NCBI GenBank assembly: GCA_013288685.1
Contig: JABDBM010000022.1
Span: forward strand, 1 to 52,603
Length of the DNA stretch: 52,603 bases
Origin: Bacteroidota bacterium
GTDB taxonomy: Bacteria > Bacteroidota > Bacteroidia > Sphingobacteriales > Sphingobacteriaceae
Reading direction: 5' to 3'
The translations under genes and the position numbers were made by a program. This document shows, one piece after another, positions 26,653-36,640 of this stretch. The notes under the pieces were generated by a model. That model did not search any database. It was not told where the DNA came from and saw only the letters and a list, made by a program, of their open reading frames with translations. Positions within the stretch are counted from its first letter, which is position 1. Every line of letters starts with the position of its first letter.

Positions 26653-29037
26653 ATGATAAAAAACTATATAAAAATCGCATTCAGAAACCTTTGGAGACAC
26701 AAAAGTTTTTCGTTAATCAACATTGTTGGCCTGGCTGTAGGCATGACGGCTTTTTTGCTGATCGTCATGTACGTGACTTTCGAATTGAGTTACGATAAGT
26801 TCCATACCAAAGGCGATCAGGTTTACCGCCTGAACGTGGATATTAAATCGGCTAATGATGTGATGAAGTTATCACAGTCCACAGCACCCATGGGGCCTGC
26901 GCTTAAAGCAGGCTTTCCGGAAGTATTGGACTATACACGGGTATTCGGTGATGATGAGGTGGTTAAAGTTGACAATCAGCAGCCGTTTCATGAAGAGAAG
27001 GTATTGCTGGCCGAGCCTTCGTTTTTTACCGTTTTTAGCTTTCAACTGATAAGAGGTGATCCTAAAACATCGCTAAAAGATCCTTTCTGCATGGTGTTGA
27101 CTGAAACAACCGCGAAGAAGTATTTTGGCAATGCTGACCCGATGGGTAAAACGCTTTTGGTTGCAGGAAAATACCCGGTAAAGGTAACCGGGGTAGCTAA
27201 AGATTGTCCGCTCAACTCGCAGTTTAAATTTGACATGCTTTATTCGATTGCCACTATGGAAAGTGTGAGCAAAGGGCGCCTGCAAAACTGGGGAAACTTT
27301 GGCAATTACACTTTTTTGCTGTTGGCTAAAGGCGCCAACGCCGCTCAGTTACAGGCAAAATTCCCGGCATTTTTGAAAAAACATATCAGCGAGGAGAACC
27401 GCAAGCGCGGGCAGGATTATAACCTGTATTTGATGCCGCTAAAAGATGCTTATATGGACCCAAGAGGAGGTTTAGAGCAAGGCAGTATGAGCAATGTTTA
27501 CACGTTTTCTATTGTTGCCTTGTTTATCCTGCTCATTGCGGCCATCAATTTCATCAATTTAACAACGGCCCGTGCTACCGAAAGGGCAAAGGAAGTGGGG
27601 GTTCGCAAAGTAATTGGCGCTGCCCGCAGCCAGTTAACTATCCAGTTTTTGGGTGAATCCGTTATTCTTTGTTTGATTTCACTGATTGTTGCTACTGTCC
27701 TGATTTCATTGCTATTACCGATGTTCAATCAATTGGCAGGTAAAACCATCAGCGATGGCATCTTCGAACATGGCTACGTGTTTATTCTTGTTGGCATCGC
27801 CCTGCTGATTGGTTTGGTGGCCGGCGTTTATCCGGCATTGGCGCTTTCGGCATTTAAACCGGTTGTTATTTTAAAGGGGAGGTTTAGTTCATCATCAAAA
27901 GGCGCTTTATTGCGCAAAAGTTTGGTTGTGTTTCAGTTCACCATCTCCATAGTTTTGATAGTAGGAACATTGGTGGTTTACAATCAAATCAGTTATATGC
28001 GTAACCAGCCGCTAGGCTTTGAAAAAACGCAACGGGTGACTGTGAATTTTGGTGGGGATGATAACGTGACCAAAAATTATCAAACCATTAAAAACGAATT
28101 CAAATCCATCCCAAATGTCTCGATGGTTTCAGTATCATCAGGGAGCCCCGGTGCTGGTAACAGCAATGCGCACTCCGAACTGGAAAACAGGCAGGGCGTG
28201 ATGCAGCCGATAAACATTAATATGTACGATGTGGATTATGATTTTATGCCGATGTACGGGATGAAAGTAATAGCGGGCCGCGCATTCTCAACTGATTTTC
28301 CAACAGACTCCACGAAATCAATAGTTATAAACGAAGCCGCTGTAAGGGCTCTCGGTTATACATCGGCCAATGACGCTGTTGGTAAAAAGTTTTCGCAATG
28401 GGGCAGGACCGGCCAAATTGTTGGAGTGGTTAAAGATTTCCATTACCGTTCGTTGCAACAAAACGTGGAGCCGTTAAACATGCGTATCAATCCCTCAAAC
28501 ACTTATCTGTTTACCATGAAAATAGCCGCGGCAAATGTACCCGCTACCATCGCCGCTATAGAAAATAAATGGAAGGCGCTGGTACCACAACTTCCTTTTA
28601 ATTATGATTTTGTGGATGCTAATTTTAATAAACAGTACGCAACCGAAGAACGCTTCGGCAAGTTGTTTATGTATTTCGCCGTGCTGGCCATATTTATTTC
28701 GTGCCTCGGTTTGTTGGGTCTGGCATCATACAGCACACTCCAACGCACCCGCGAAATCGGCATCAGGAAAGTATTAGGTGCAAGTATCCCCGGCATTGTA
28801 AACATGCTTTCGCGCGAGTTTATGCTGCTGGTGTTAATTGCGGCATTTATAGCTTTCCCGCTTTCGTGGTATGCCATGAATAGCTGGCTTAAAGATTTTG
28901 CTTATAAACTACCCATAAGCTGGATAGTATTTGCCACAGCCGGGGTATTGGCTTTTGTAATAGCGATATCAACGGTAAGTTTCCAGGCGATAAAGGCATC
29001 GCTGGCAAACCCGGTGAAGAGCCTGCGTTCGGAGTAA
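26653..29037 (+). CDS. Double-FtsX ABC permease 6 (divergent, groups with 7 and 12)
   Basis: 794 residues, intact. N terminus MIKNYIKIAFRNLWRHKSFS; TM1 GLAVGMTAFLLIVMYVTFEL has Phe in place of the common Asp of DELSYD. TM2 starts near 280, KEVGVRKVIGA is near 312, REIGIRKVLGA near 699, and the end is NPVKSLRSE. The TM5 region (LLRKSLVVFQFTISIVLIVG) reads like those of permeases 7 and 12. The periplasmic domains carry STAPMGPALKAGFPEV and the loop SSGSPGAGNSNAHSELENRQ. Gly/Asn-rich loops at this place vary most from copy to copy and are the best candidates for contact with substrate or partner. Confidence 0.92.
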   Translation: MIKNYIKIAFRNLWRHKSFSLINIVGLAVGMTAFLLIVMYVTFELSYDKFHTKGDQVYRLNVDIKSANDVMKLSQSTAPMGPALKAGFPEVLDYTRVFGDDEVVKVDNQQPFHEEKVLLAEPSFFTVFSFQLIRGDPKTSLKDPFCMVLTETTAKKYFGNADPMGKTLLVAGKYPVKVTGVAKDCPLNSQFKFDMLYSIATMESVSKGRLQNWGNFGNYTFLLLAKGANAAQLQAKFPAFLKKHISEENRKRGQDYNLYLMPLKDAYMDPRGGLEQGSMSNVYTFSIVALFILLIAAINFINLTTARATERAKEVGVRKVIGAARSQLTIQFLGESVILCLISLIVATVLISLLLPMFNQLAGKTISDGIFEHGYVFILVGIALLIGLVAGVYPALALSAFKPVVILKGRFSSSSKGALLRKSLVVFQFTISIVLIVGTLVVYNQISYMRNQPLGFEKTQRVTVNFGGDDNVTKNYQTIKNEFKSIPNVSMVSVSSGSPGAGNSNAHSELENRQGVMQPININMYDVDYDFMPMYGMKVIAGRAFSTDFPTDSTKSIVINEAAVRALGYTSANDAVGKKFSQWGRTGQIVGVVKDFHYRSLQQNVEPLNMRINPSNTYLFTMKIAAANVPATIAAIENKWKALVPQLPFNYDFVDANFNKQYATEERFGKLFMYFAVLAIFISCLGLLGLASYSTLQRTREIGIRKVLGASIPGIVNMLSREFMLLVLIAAFIAFPLSWYAMNSWLKDFAYKLPISWIVFATAGVLAFVIAISTVSFQAIKASLANPVKSLRSE

Positions 29038-29042
29038 CTTCC

Positions 29043-29125
29043 CACGCCTCACCCTAAATCCCTCTCCAAAGGAGAGGGACTTAACAACTCCCCTCTCCTT
29101 GGAGAGGGGCTGGGGGTGAGGCGTG
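29043..29125. repeat. Cruciform-type repeat after permease 6
   Basis: Perfect 12-bp outer arms (CACGCCTCACCC at 29043-29054, its complement at 29114-29125) enclose two inner hairpins. These are CCCTCTCC-AAA-GGAGAGGG (29060-29078) and CCCCTCTCC-TT-GGAGAGGGG (29090-29109). RNA or DNA would fold into a three-way junction. Related elements follow permeases 10 and 11. It begins 5 bases after the stop codon. It could stabilise or end the upstream message; no T-run follows. Confidence 0.85.
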
Positions 29126-29157
29126 ACACTAATGAACCAATGAACTAATGAACCAAC
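29126..29157 (+). repeat. Octamer tandem before permease 7
   Basis: Words ATGAACCA, ATGAACTA, ATGAACCA run up to the A before the ATG of permease 7, directly after the cruciform element. Confidence 0.75.
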
Positions 29158-31614
29158 ATGATAAAGAACTATTTTAAAATTGGCTGGCGTAATTTATGGA
29201 AGAACAAGGTTTTTTCGTTAATTAACATCTTCGGGCTGTCGTTAGGCATGGCGGCTTGCCTGCTCATATTACAGTTTGTAAACTTCGAACTGAGCTATGA
29301 TCATTTTAACAAAAATGCATCGGATGTTTACAGAGTGGTGAACGACAGGTATCAGAATAATAAACTGATTCAGCACGGCACCATCACCTATTCGGCAGTA
29401 AGCAGGGCTATGAAAGAAGATTTTCCTGAAGTAGTAAATTACACCAGGCTTGTCCCCGGAGGGGAACAGGTTTTAATTTACGATGGTAAAAAGATACCTA
29501 AGGAACAGGCACTCTTTGTCGATAATTCATTTTTTTCAATGTTTTCGTACACAATGCTTGTCGGCGACGCCAAAACGGCTTTGAAAGAAGCTAACACCGT
29601 AGTAATCTCCGAAACAACTGCGCGTAAGGTATTTAACATAAAGGATAATAATTTCGACCCATATTATGGAAAACTAATAAAGGTATCGCAGGATACTTTC
29701 CCATCAAAAGTTGTTGGTATCATCAAGGATGTGCCTGAAAATTCCATATTAAAGTTTGATATGTTACTATCTTATCAAACGCTGATACATACCTATAGTT
29801 ATAAACAGGCCGATTATGATTTTACTGATTCTGATTTCTGGCATTACATCCAGCTAAAACCTGGGACCGACTATAGAGTGTTTGATGCAAAGCTGGCGGC
29901 ATTTAGCCAAAGGCATTTCCAGGGCAATAAGGTGTCGGGCAGCGTGGAGAAATTTTACCTGCAACCGTTGCTTAACGCGCATTTATATTCGGATACGGAA
30001 TATGAAATTGGCAACACCGGCAGCTACATGGTTGTTTGGGGCTTATTGCTTATCGCCTTGTTTATCATTGGCATAGCATGGATCAACTATATTAACCTGG
30101 CCACAGCGCGTTCGGTTGAACGGGCCAAGGAGGTAGGCGTACGCAAAGTAACGGGTGCCACAAAAGGCCAGTTAATCAGGCAGTTTTTAACCGAATCACT
30201 CATTATTAACGTACTGGCATTAGGCATTGCTTTAGTAATGGTAGGCTTTGCGCAGGGATATTTTAATACGCTGGTACAGCATCAGCTGTCGCTGGCCTAT
30301 TTATTCCAAAAGGGTTTAGGCGGCTACGTGGTAAGCATCGGCTTAGTGGTGGTTATCCTTACGGGGATCTTTATTTCGGGCTTTTATCCCGCTTTTGTAT
30401 TGTCGGCATTTAAACCGATATTGGTGTTGAAGGGTAAGTTCAGCAGTTCGAAAAAGGGAGCTATTTTGCGGAAAGGCCTGGTAGTGTTTCAGTTCGCCAT
30501 TACCGTGGTATTAATAATAGGCTCGTTTGTGGTTTATAAGCAAATAAAGTTCATGAGCAGCCAAAAGCTGGGTTTAAGTATCGACCAAATGCTGGTAATC
30601 GGTGGTCCACAGTTTGTTACCCGCGATACCACCTTTGTAACCCGCGCCAATGCATTTATGGCCGAACTTGATCAAATCCCTGGCGTTAAAAAAGCAGCCA
30701 GCTCGTTTTGGGTACCCGGCAACGAAACCGGCAGAAATTTTAATTTCCACGCCGCCGAAGGCGACCCCCATACTAATTACACTATGCGCTTTAACGGTAT
30801 TAGTGCCGACTATATCAGAACGTACGGTATGAAAATAGTAGAAGGCAGGGATTTTACACTAACGGATTACAACCACGACTACGATAAAGTACACAACACT
30901 ATTATCAACGAAAACGCGGTAAAAACGCTGGGCTTTAAATCGCCAAAGGCTGCTATTGGCCATATATTGGTTAACGGCGGCAAAAAATGGGATATTGTTG
31001 GTGTAGTTGGCGATTTTCATCAAAAATCGCTGCGATACCCTATAGAACCAACCACGTTCAGGCCACTGCTGAACCTGCAAAACCAAATATCCATAAAAAT
31101 AGATACTAAAAACGTCGCCGAAACCGTAGCAGCTATAAAGGCGAAATACGATGGCTTCTTCCCCGGCAATATATTCGATTACACATTTTTAGACGAACAA
31201 TACAACGCCCAATACAAAAACGACCAATTGCTCGGCACAGCATTCAGCATATTTGGCGGCTTTGCCATTTTCATAGCCTGTTTAGGCTTGTTGGGATTAT
31301 CGCTATTTGCAACCATCCAGCGCACCAAGGAGATAGGCGTGCGTAAGGTGCTTGGAGCATCAATAGGCAACATTGTTTTATTGTTATCCACAGACTTTAT
31401 AAAACTGGTATTATTAGCCATTGTAATAGCAATACCTGTATCATTTTACATATTGCACCAATGGCTGCAGGGTTTTGCATATCAAACCGCCATGAGCTGG
31501 TGGATATTCGCGCTGGCAGGCCTGGCAGCTATAGGCGTTGCACTGGTAACCATAAGCTTCCATGCAATTAAAGCGGCAGGGACAAATCCGGTGAAGAGCC
31601 TCAGGTCCGAGTGA
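29158..31614 (+). CDS. Double-FtsX ABC permease 7 (divergent, groups with 6 and 12)
   Basis: 818 residues, one of the longest copies, intact. TM1 is GLSLGMAACLLILQFVNFEL. TM2 (VWGLLLIALFIIGIAWINYI, near 288-308) has an extra Gly/Trp character absent elsewhere. The first coupling motif is KEVGVRKVTGA near 323, the second KEIGVRKVLGA near 723; it ends NPVKSLRSE. The first periplasmic domain has an insert (FNIKDNNFDPYYGKLIKVS). The second contains a longer stretch VIGGPQFVTRDTTFVTR and the aromatic-rich loop SSFWVPGNETGRNFNFHAAE. The first motif ends VTG instead of VLG, like several other divergent copies. Confidence 0.92.
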   Translation: MIKNYFKIGWRNLWKNKVFSLINIFGLSLGMAACLLILQFVNFELSYDHFNKNASDVYRVVNDRYQNNKLIQHGTITYSAVSRAMKEDFPEVVNYTRLVPGGEQVLIYDGKKIPKEQALFVDNSFFSMFSYTMLVGDAKTALKEANTVVISETTARKVFNIKDNNFDPYYGKLIKVSQDTFPSKVVGIIKDVPENSILKFDMLLSYQTLIHTYSYKQADYDFTDSDFWHYIQLKPGTDYRVFDAKLAAFSQRHFQGNKVSGSVEKFYLQPLLNAHLYSDTEYEIGNTGSYMVVWGLLLIALFIIGIAWINYINLATARSVERAKEVGVRKVTGATKGQLIRQFLTESLIINVLALGIALVMVGFAQGYFNTLVQHQLSLAYLFQKGLGGYVVSIGLVVVILTGIFISGFYPAFVLSAFKPILVLKGKFSSSKKGAILRKGLVVFQFAITVVLIIGSFVVYKQIKFMSSQKLGLSIDQMLVIGGPQFVTRDTTFVTRANAFMAELDQIPGVKKAASSFWVPGNETGRNFNFHAAEGDPHTNYTMRFNGISADYIRTYGMKIVEGRDFTLTDYNHDYDKVHNTIINENAVKTLGFKSPKAAIGHILVNGGKKWDIVGVVGDFHQKSLRYPIEPTTFRPLLNLQNQISIKIDTKNVAETVAAIKAKYDGFFPGNIFDYTFLDEQYNAQYKNDQLLGTAFSIFGGFAIFIACLGLLGLSLFATIQRTKEIGVRKVLGASIGNIVLLLSTDFIKLVLLAIVIAIPVSFYILHQWLQGFAYQTAMSWWIFALAGLAAIGVALVTISFHAIKAAGTNPVKSLRSE

Positions 31615-31687
31615 TTAGAGGTTAGAGATAAGAGGTTAGGATGATCCGGCCATGAACCATGAACTATCAACCATGAACTAATATACC
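31615..31687 (+). repeat. Spacer permease 7-8: GATTAGAGGTTAG block plus CATGAAC words
   Basis: GATTAGAGGTTAGAGATAAG and AGGTTAGG overlap the stop codon, nearly identical to the spacer after permease 5. CCATGAACCATGAACTATC and CATGAACTA follow, with irregular period, before the ATG. Confidence 0.75.
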
Positions 31688-34099
31688 ATGATAAAAAACT
31701 ATTTTAAAACCGCGTACCGCAGCCTGTTAAAAAACAAGGGCTTCACCTTTTTAAATGTTATTGGCTTATCAGTGGGCCTGGCGACGTGCCTGTTGATTGT
31801 TTTTTATGTGGTGGACGAGTTAAGTTACGACAAATTCAACACTAAGGCCGACTGGATTTATCGTGTTACCATTTCGGCTAAACTAAACGGGAATGCCGGG
31901 GTCTATGCCACTTCGGAAGGACCGTTAAAGGATGCATTGAAGCAAAACTTCCCTGAGATAGAAAAGACTGCCCGACTAATTGATAAAGCTGGGTTGGCTG
32001 CTATGCCTCAGAAATTTTATTTCAAAAAAGGGAATAACAATATTGAAGAGCGAAAGATTGTGTTCGCCGAATCAAGCCTGTTTGATGTTTTTACGCTGCC
32101 AATGATTGATGGCAGTTCTGCAAATTCGCTGGATGCACCCAACACCATCGTAATCACCGAAAGCGCGGCGAAAAAATATTTTAACCGGGTGGATGTTGTA
32201 GGGCAAACGCTGACTGTAAATGATAGTACGCTTTATAAAATAACTGGTGTTTTAAAGGATATGCCCCTGCAGTCGCATTTTAATTATGACTTTTTTATGT
32301 CCTTTTCTTCTCGTCCGGAAAGTAAATGGACAGGGTGGGGTTACAGCGGGGTTCACAATTACCTGTTGGTGAAGCCGGGTGCCAATATTAAAAGCCTGGA
32401 AGCCCGGATCCGCAGTTTGGAGATAAAAAATTCACCTGCGGATGCTAAAACATGGACCAGCGGGGATAATTACCTCAAAACCATTTTAACGCCGCTTACC
32501 GATATTCACCTGCGCGATGACAGCCAGTATGCACTCGATAAAGCCGGAAGTATCCAATATGTGTATATATTTTCGGTTATCGCCATTTTTATATTACTGA
32601 TTGCCTGCGTTAATTTTATGAACCTTTCTACGGCCCGTTCGGCAAACCGTGCAAAAGAGGTTGGCGTACGTAAGGTATTAGGCTCGGCGCGTAAATATCT
32701 TGTGGCACAATTTTTAACCGAATCTGTTTTGGTAACCTTAACATCGGCAATAATAGCCGTTTTTTTGGCGCTGGCGCTGTTACCTGCCTTTAACCAAATG
32801 GCAGATAAACACCTGGCATTTACGCCACACACTTTTACCTGGTTATTGCCTGTATTGCTCGTTATTGTTTTGGTGGTTGGCTTTTTAGCCGGCTCTTATC
32901 CAGCGCTTTATCTTTCAGCATTTCAACCTATTGAAGTGTTAAAAGGTAAGATTGCTGCCGGTTTTAAAGGCAGTTTCTTACGCAGCTTTTTGGTGGTTTT
33001 CCAATTCTCTATTTCCATTTTTCTTATTATCGGCACATTGGTTATTTATAACCAGCTTAACTATATCCATAATAAAGACCTCGGCTTTAATCGAAACGAG
33101 GTGCTGGTGATAAAAAACGCGAACGTATTGGGCAACCAGGCTAAAATATTGAAGAATGAAGTAAAACAAATGCAGGGCGTGGTAAATGCCACCATGTCGT
33201 CGTTCCAGCCAACAGGCGGCGAGCCGAATAAAACAGGGTTGTTTCCACATCGCCAAATTGATGTTAAAGAGGATATTTTAACAGAGTTTTGGCCGGTTGA
33301 TGAAGATTATGTCAATACTATGGGGCTTAAGATAATAAACGGCCGTAATTTCTTGAAGCAAATGGCAACAGATACATCGGCTATGATTGTAAATGAGGCA
33401 TTTGTGAAAAAGTTTGGTCAAAGAAATCCGTTGAATAAAGATGTTTACCGGTTTAGTTTTGGTTTACAGCAATTTCATATCATCGGGGTGGTGAAAGATT
33501 TTAACTACGAATCTTTAAGGGATAATATCACGCCGCTGGCGCTGGTATATGATAGTGACAATGGAGCAATCAGCGTAAAGCTGAATACAGCGAACCTGAC
33601 CGCACTGATGTCGCAAATTGAAAATAAATGGAAAGAACTTTCGCCGAATCAGCAATTTAGCTATTCGTTTATGGACGAGGATTTTGACGCAGCTTATCGC
33701 ACTGAACAACGGGTGGGCACGCTGTTTATTTCCTTTAGCACCCTCGCTATTATGATAGCCTGCCTTGGTCTGTTTGGCCTGGCCGCCTACGCCGCCGAGC
33801 AGCGTAATAAAGAAATAGGCATCCGCAAAGTATTGGGCGCCAGTATATCGGGCATAGTGGGTATGTTATCTATGGATTTTATAAAATTAGTGCTTATTTC
33901 CATTGTAATTGCCACACCGTGCGCCTGGTGGGCCATGAATAAATGGTTTTTACAAGGCTTCGCTTATCGCCAGGATATACAGTGGTATGTACTGGCAACG
34001 GCTGGACTTACAGCAATATTCATAGCCTTTGTAACGATAAGTTTTCAATCCATCAAGGCAGCTTTAGGTAATCCGGTGGATAGCCTTAGAAGTGAGTAA
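31688..34099 (+). CDS. Double-FtsX ABC permease 8 (subfamily A)
   Basis: 803 residues, intact. Returns to the subfamily A wording after two divergent copies: KNKGFTFLNVIGLSVGLATC in TM1, IFSVIAIFILLIACVNFMNL near 292, KEVGVRKVLGS near 322, QFSISIFLIIGTLVIYNQL near 437, and KEIGIRKVLGA near 707 (preceded by EQRN rather than EQRT). It ends NPVDSLRSE. The first periplasmic domain has an insert around LIDKAGLAAMPQKFYFKKG. The second has the private loop SSFQPTGGEPNKTGLFPHRQ, then GVVKDFNYESLRDNI. Its distance from copies 1-3 and 5 shows that the subfamilies are interleaved. Confidence 0.93.
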   Translation: MIKNYFKTAYRSLLKNKGFTFLNVIGLSVGLATCLLIVFYVVDELSYDKFNTKADWIYRVTISAKLNGNAGVYATSEGPLKDALKQNFPEIEKTARLIDKAGLAAMPQKFYFKKGNNNIEERKIVFAESSLFDVFTLPMIDGSSANSLDAPNTIVITESAAKKYFNRVDVVGQTLTVNDSTLYKITGVLKDMPLQSHFNYDFFMSFSSRPESKWTGWGYSGVHNYLLVKPGANIKSLEARIRSLEIKNSPADAKTWTSGDNYLKTILTPLTDIHLRDDSQYALDKAGSIQYVYIFSVIAIFILLIACVNFMNLSTARSANRAKEVGVRKVLGSARKYLVAQFLTESVLVTLTSAIIAVFLALALLPAFNQMADKHLAFTPHTFTWLLPVLLVIVLVVGFLAGSYPALYLSAFQPIEVLKGKIAAGFKGSFLRSFLVVFQFSISIFLIIGTLVIYNQLNYIHNKDLGFNRNEVLVIKNANVLGNQAKILKNEVKQMQGVVNATMSSFQPTGGEPNKTGLFPHRQIDVKEDILTEFWPVDEDYVNTMGLKIINGRNFLKQMATDTSAMIVNEAFVKKFGQRNPLNKDVYRFSFGLQQFHIIGVVKDFNYESLRDNITPLALVYDSDNGAISVKLNTANLTALMSQIENKWKELSPNQQFSYSFMDEDFDAAYRTEQRVGTLFISFSTLAIMIACLGLFGLAAYAAEQRNKEIGIRKVLGASISGIVGMLSMDFIKLVLISIVIATPCAWWAMNKWFLQGFAYRQDIQWYVLATAGLTAIFIAFVTISFQSIKAALGNPVDSLRSE

Positions 34100-34144
34100 C
34101 GAAGCGACATCTGAATCAACTATTAACGAACCAATGAACCAACC
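34100..34144 (+). repeat. Spacer permease 8-9, shortest in the array
   Basis: Only 45 bp. It has no downstream module after the stop codon, just AACGAACCA and ATGAACCA before CCATG. The octamer side alone is retained. Confidence 0.6.
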
Positions 34145-36562
34145 ATGATAAAAAATTACATCAACATCGCATTCAGAAGCCTTAGGCGCAACAAATTATT
34201 GTCGTTTGTAAACATTGCAGGTTTAAGTATAGGGCTTGCCTGCCTAATGCTGATTATGCTGTTTGTAAACGATGAATTTAGCTTTGATAAGTTTCATCAA
34301 AACGGAAATCGTATATTTAGGTTGGTAAGTGTATCAACGGATTCATCAGGAACGGTATATCCAACAGGCTTAACCGCCAATCCGCAAGGGCCGGATTTTG
34401 CTGCGGATATTCCGGGTATCGAAAGCTTTTGCAGGATACAAGGCTGGGATATGACCACAAAAACAGGCGCCAACGCTTTGCAGGCTAAAGTACTGTATGC
34501 CGACACCTCGTTTTTTAAGATGTTTTCTTTTAAAGTGCTAAGCAGCGGCAACGGAGCTCTGCTTAACGGGCGCAACTCGGTAGTGTTAACTGCGGAACAA
34601 GCAGCTAAAAGCTTTGGAAAAGCCGACCCTGTTGGAAAAATGATTGATATACAGGTTGAAGATAAATTTGAGCCTTTCCTGGTAACCGGAGTGGTAGTTA
34701 ATCCTCCGGCCAATTCATCCATCATGTTCGATATGATTATCCCCTTCGAGCGCACTTTAGCTACGGACGCAAAGGAGCGAAACAGGGACATGAGTGACTG
34801 GAACAGCACCTATTTAAATACATTTTTCTTATTGCGCAACGCTGATGCCGCCGTGCAGGTGCAAAATAAATTTGAGCAATCGTTTTTAAAATACAACGGC
34901 GAAAACTGGGCCAAATACAAAAAACATTACGGTAAAAATGTAAAACGCGAATATCAATTGCAGCCGTTTTTAGGTATGCACCTGAGCAGCCATTTTAATG
35001 TGAGTAATGGTTTAAGCAATGCGAGTGATGTTTCTCATTCTTACATTCTTACGGCCTTAGGTGTTTTAATTTTAATTATTGCCTGTATCAATTTTGTCAA
35101 CATTATGCTGGCGCGTTCGGCGGCCCGCAGTAAGGAGATTGGGGTACGTAAAGTTTCAGGAAGCTCAAAGACGCAGCTTATTTTTCAGTTTTTAACAGAA
35201 TCGGCGGTGATCACGGCTTTGGCGTTTATTCCGGCTATTGTTATGGTACAGCTATTTCTACCTGTATTTTCACAACTTGCCGATAAGTATTTCGAAATCA
35301 GTTACCTATTTCAATGGAATATAGTAGTGCTTTTTGTGGGTTTGTGGCTGCTGGTGTCGTTCCTGGCCGGGTTTTACCCCGCATTTGTGGCATCGGGCTT
35401 TAACCCGGTGCTAACTTTATATGGTCGTTTTAAGCTTTCCGGGAAAAACACGCTGGGTAAATCGTTGGTGGTGCTGCAATTTGTTATCGCGTTAACGCTG
35501 ATTATTACTACCGTGGTATTTGAGCGCCAGTTTAATTACATGACCAAATCTGACCAGGGGTATAAAACCGAAAATATTTTAAGGGTTGATTTACCATATA
35601 ACAAACCAGCCGAAAATAAGGTCATTAAAAACGAGCTGGCTAAAATGCCTTCCATTAAAATGACCGGGGCAAAAGCGGGCGACTACAACAAGACGGTCTT
35701 TACCATAAACAAAAAGGAAACAGACTGGACCTATTATGAAAACATAGACGATCAATATCTACAGGTATTGGATATTCCTTTAGTAAAAGGCCGCTATTTG
35801 AGTTACAACAATCCGTCGGATACCATCTCCAATTGTTTGGTAAATGAAGCATTTGTTAAAACTTACCTCGATGGCAGCCGCAGTGCTGTCGGACAAATAA
35901 TTGGCGGCCCGTCTATGTATGGGAGTAAACCCATGCAAATTGTTGGGGTGGTGAAAGATTATCATTCCACCAACTTTAAGAAGATGATAGAGCCGGTTTA
36001 TTTTGCCCTGGATAAAAAAGGCCACACCCAACACCTGTTTGTTAAATACGAAGCCGGACAGGCGGCGCAGGCAATTAGTGCTATTCAAAAGTCGGCAAAA
36101 AAAATGTTGCCGTTCGATGCAGTGAGCTATAATTTCCTGGACGACTGGAACCGGCAACTGTATGCCACGGAAGAACAATGGAAAAACATTGTTACCTACG
36201 CGGCACTTATCGCGATATTAATATCGGCGTTGGGCCTTTTTGCGCTCACTACGCTTGCCGCCGAACAAAGAATAAAAGAAATTGGTATTCGCAAGGTGCT
36301 TGGCGCTTCTATCGCAAATATTACAGCGATGCTCTCTGCTTCCTTTTTAAAGCTGGTTGTAATTGCGTTTGCAATAGCAGTTCCCATTTCCTGGTATTTA
36401 ATGAACAAATGGCTGCAGGCTTTCGCTTATCGTATTGCGCTAAGCTGGTGGATTTTTTTACTATCGGCAGCCGTAACATTGTTGGTGGCGTTTATAACGA
36501 TCAGCTACCATACGTTTAGAGCAGCGGCGGCGAACCCGGTGAGGAGTTTGAGGAGCGAGTAA
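34145..36562 (+). CDS. Double-FtsX ABC permease 9 (divergent, groups with 11)
   Basis: 805 residues, intact. TM1 is GLSIGLACLMLIMLFVNDEF. TM2 starts near 298, the first coupling motif is KEIGVRKVSGS near 330 and the second KEIGIRKVLGA near 710; it ends NPVRSLRSE. TM5 (LGKSLVVLQFVIALTLIITT) and the following QFNYMTKSDQGYK match the corresponding stretch of permease 11 (QFNFLTKSDLGYK) and no other copy. Several Lys/Arg-rich segments in the first periplasmic domain (KYKKHYGKNVKREYQ) are also shared in kind with permease 11. The second domain has GVVKDYHSTNFKKMI, with Tyr-His in place of the common Phe-Asn. Confidence 0.92.
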   Translation: MIKNYINIAFRSLRRNKLLSFVNIAGLSIGLACLMLIMLFVNDEFSFDKFHQNGNRIFRLVSVSTDSSGTVYPTGLTANPQGPDFAADIPGIESFCRIQGWDMTTKTGANALQAKVLYADTSFFKMFSFKVLSSGNGALLNGRNSVVLTAEQAAKSFGKADPVGKMIDIQVEDKFEPFLVTGVVVNPPANSSIMFDMIIPFERTLATDAKERNRDMSDWNSTYLNTFFLLRNADAAVQVQNKFEQSFLKYNGENWAKYKKHYGKNVKREYQLQPFLGMHLSSHFNVSNGLSNASDVSHSYILTALGVLILIIACINFVNIMLARSAARSKEIGVRKVSGSSKTQLIFQFLTESAVITALAFIPAIVMVQLFLPVFSQLADKYFEISYLFQWNIVVLFVGLWLLVSFLAGFYPAFVASGFNPVLTLYGRFKLSGKNTLGKSLVVLQFVIALTLIITTVVFERQFNYMTKSDQGYKTENILRVDLPYNKPAENKVIKNELAKMPSIKMTGAKAGDYNKTVFTINKKETDWTYYENIDDQYLQVLDIPLVKGRYLSYNNPSDTISNCLVNEAFVKTYLDGSRSAVGQIIGGPSMYGSKPMQIVGVVKDYHSTNFKKMIEPVYFALDKKGHTQHLFVKYEAGQAAQAISAIQKSAKKMLPFDAVSYNFLDDWNRQLYATEEQWKNIVTYAALIAILISALGLFALTTLAAEQRIKEIGIRKVLGASIANITAMLSASFLKLVVIAFAIAVPISWYLMNKWLQAFAYRIALSWWIFLLSAAVTLLVAFITISYHTFRAAAANPVRSLRSE

Positions 36563-36640
36563 GCAGTTTTTAGTGGGCAGTTAACAGTAAAAACGACCAA
36601 CCACCAATGACAAGTGAACTAATGAACTAATGAACCAATC
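36563..36640 (+). repeat. Spacer permease 9-10: GCAGTTTTTAGT block plus octamers
   Basis: GCAGTTTTTAGTGGGCAGT follows the stop codon; ACAAGTGAACTAATGAACTA and ATGAACCA follow before TCATG. Confidence 0.75.
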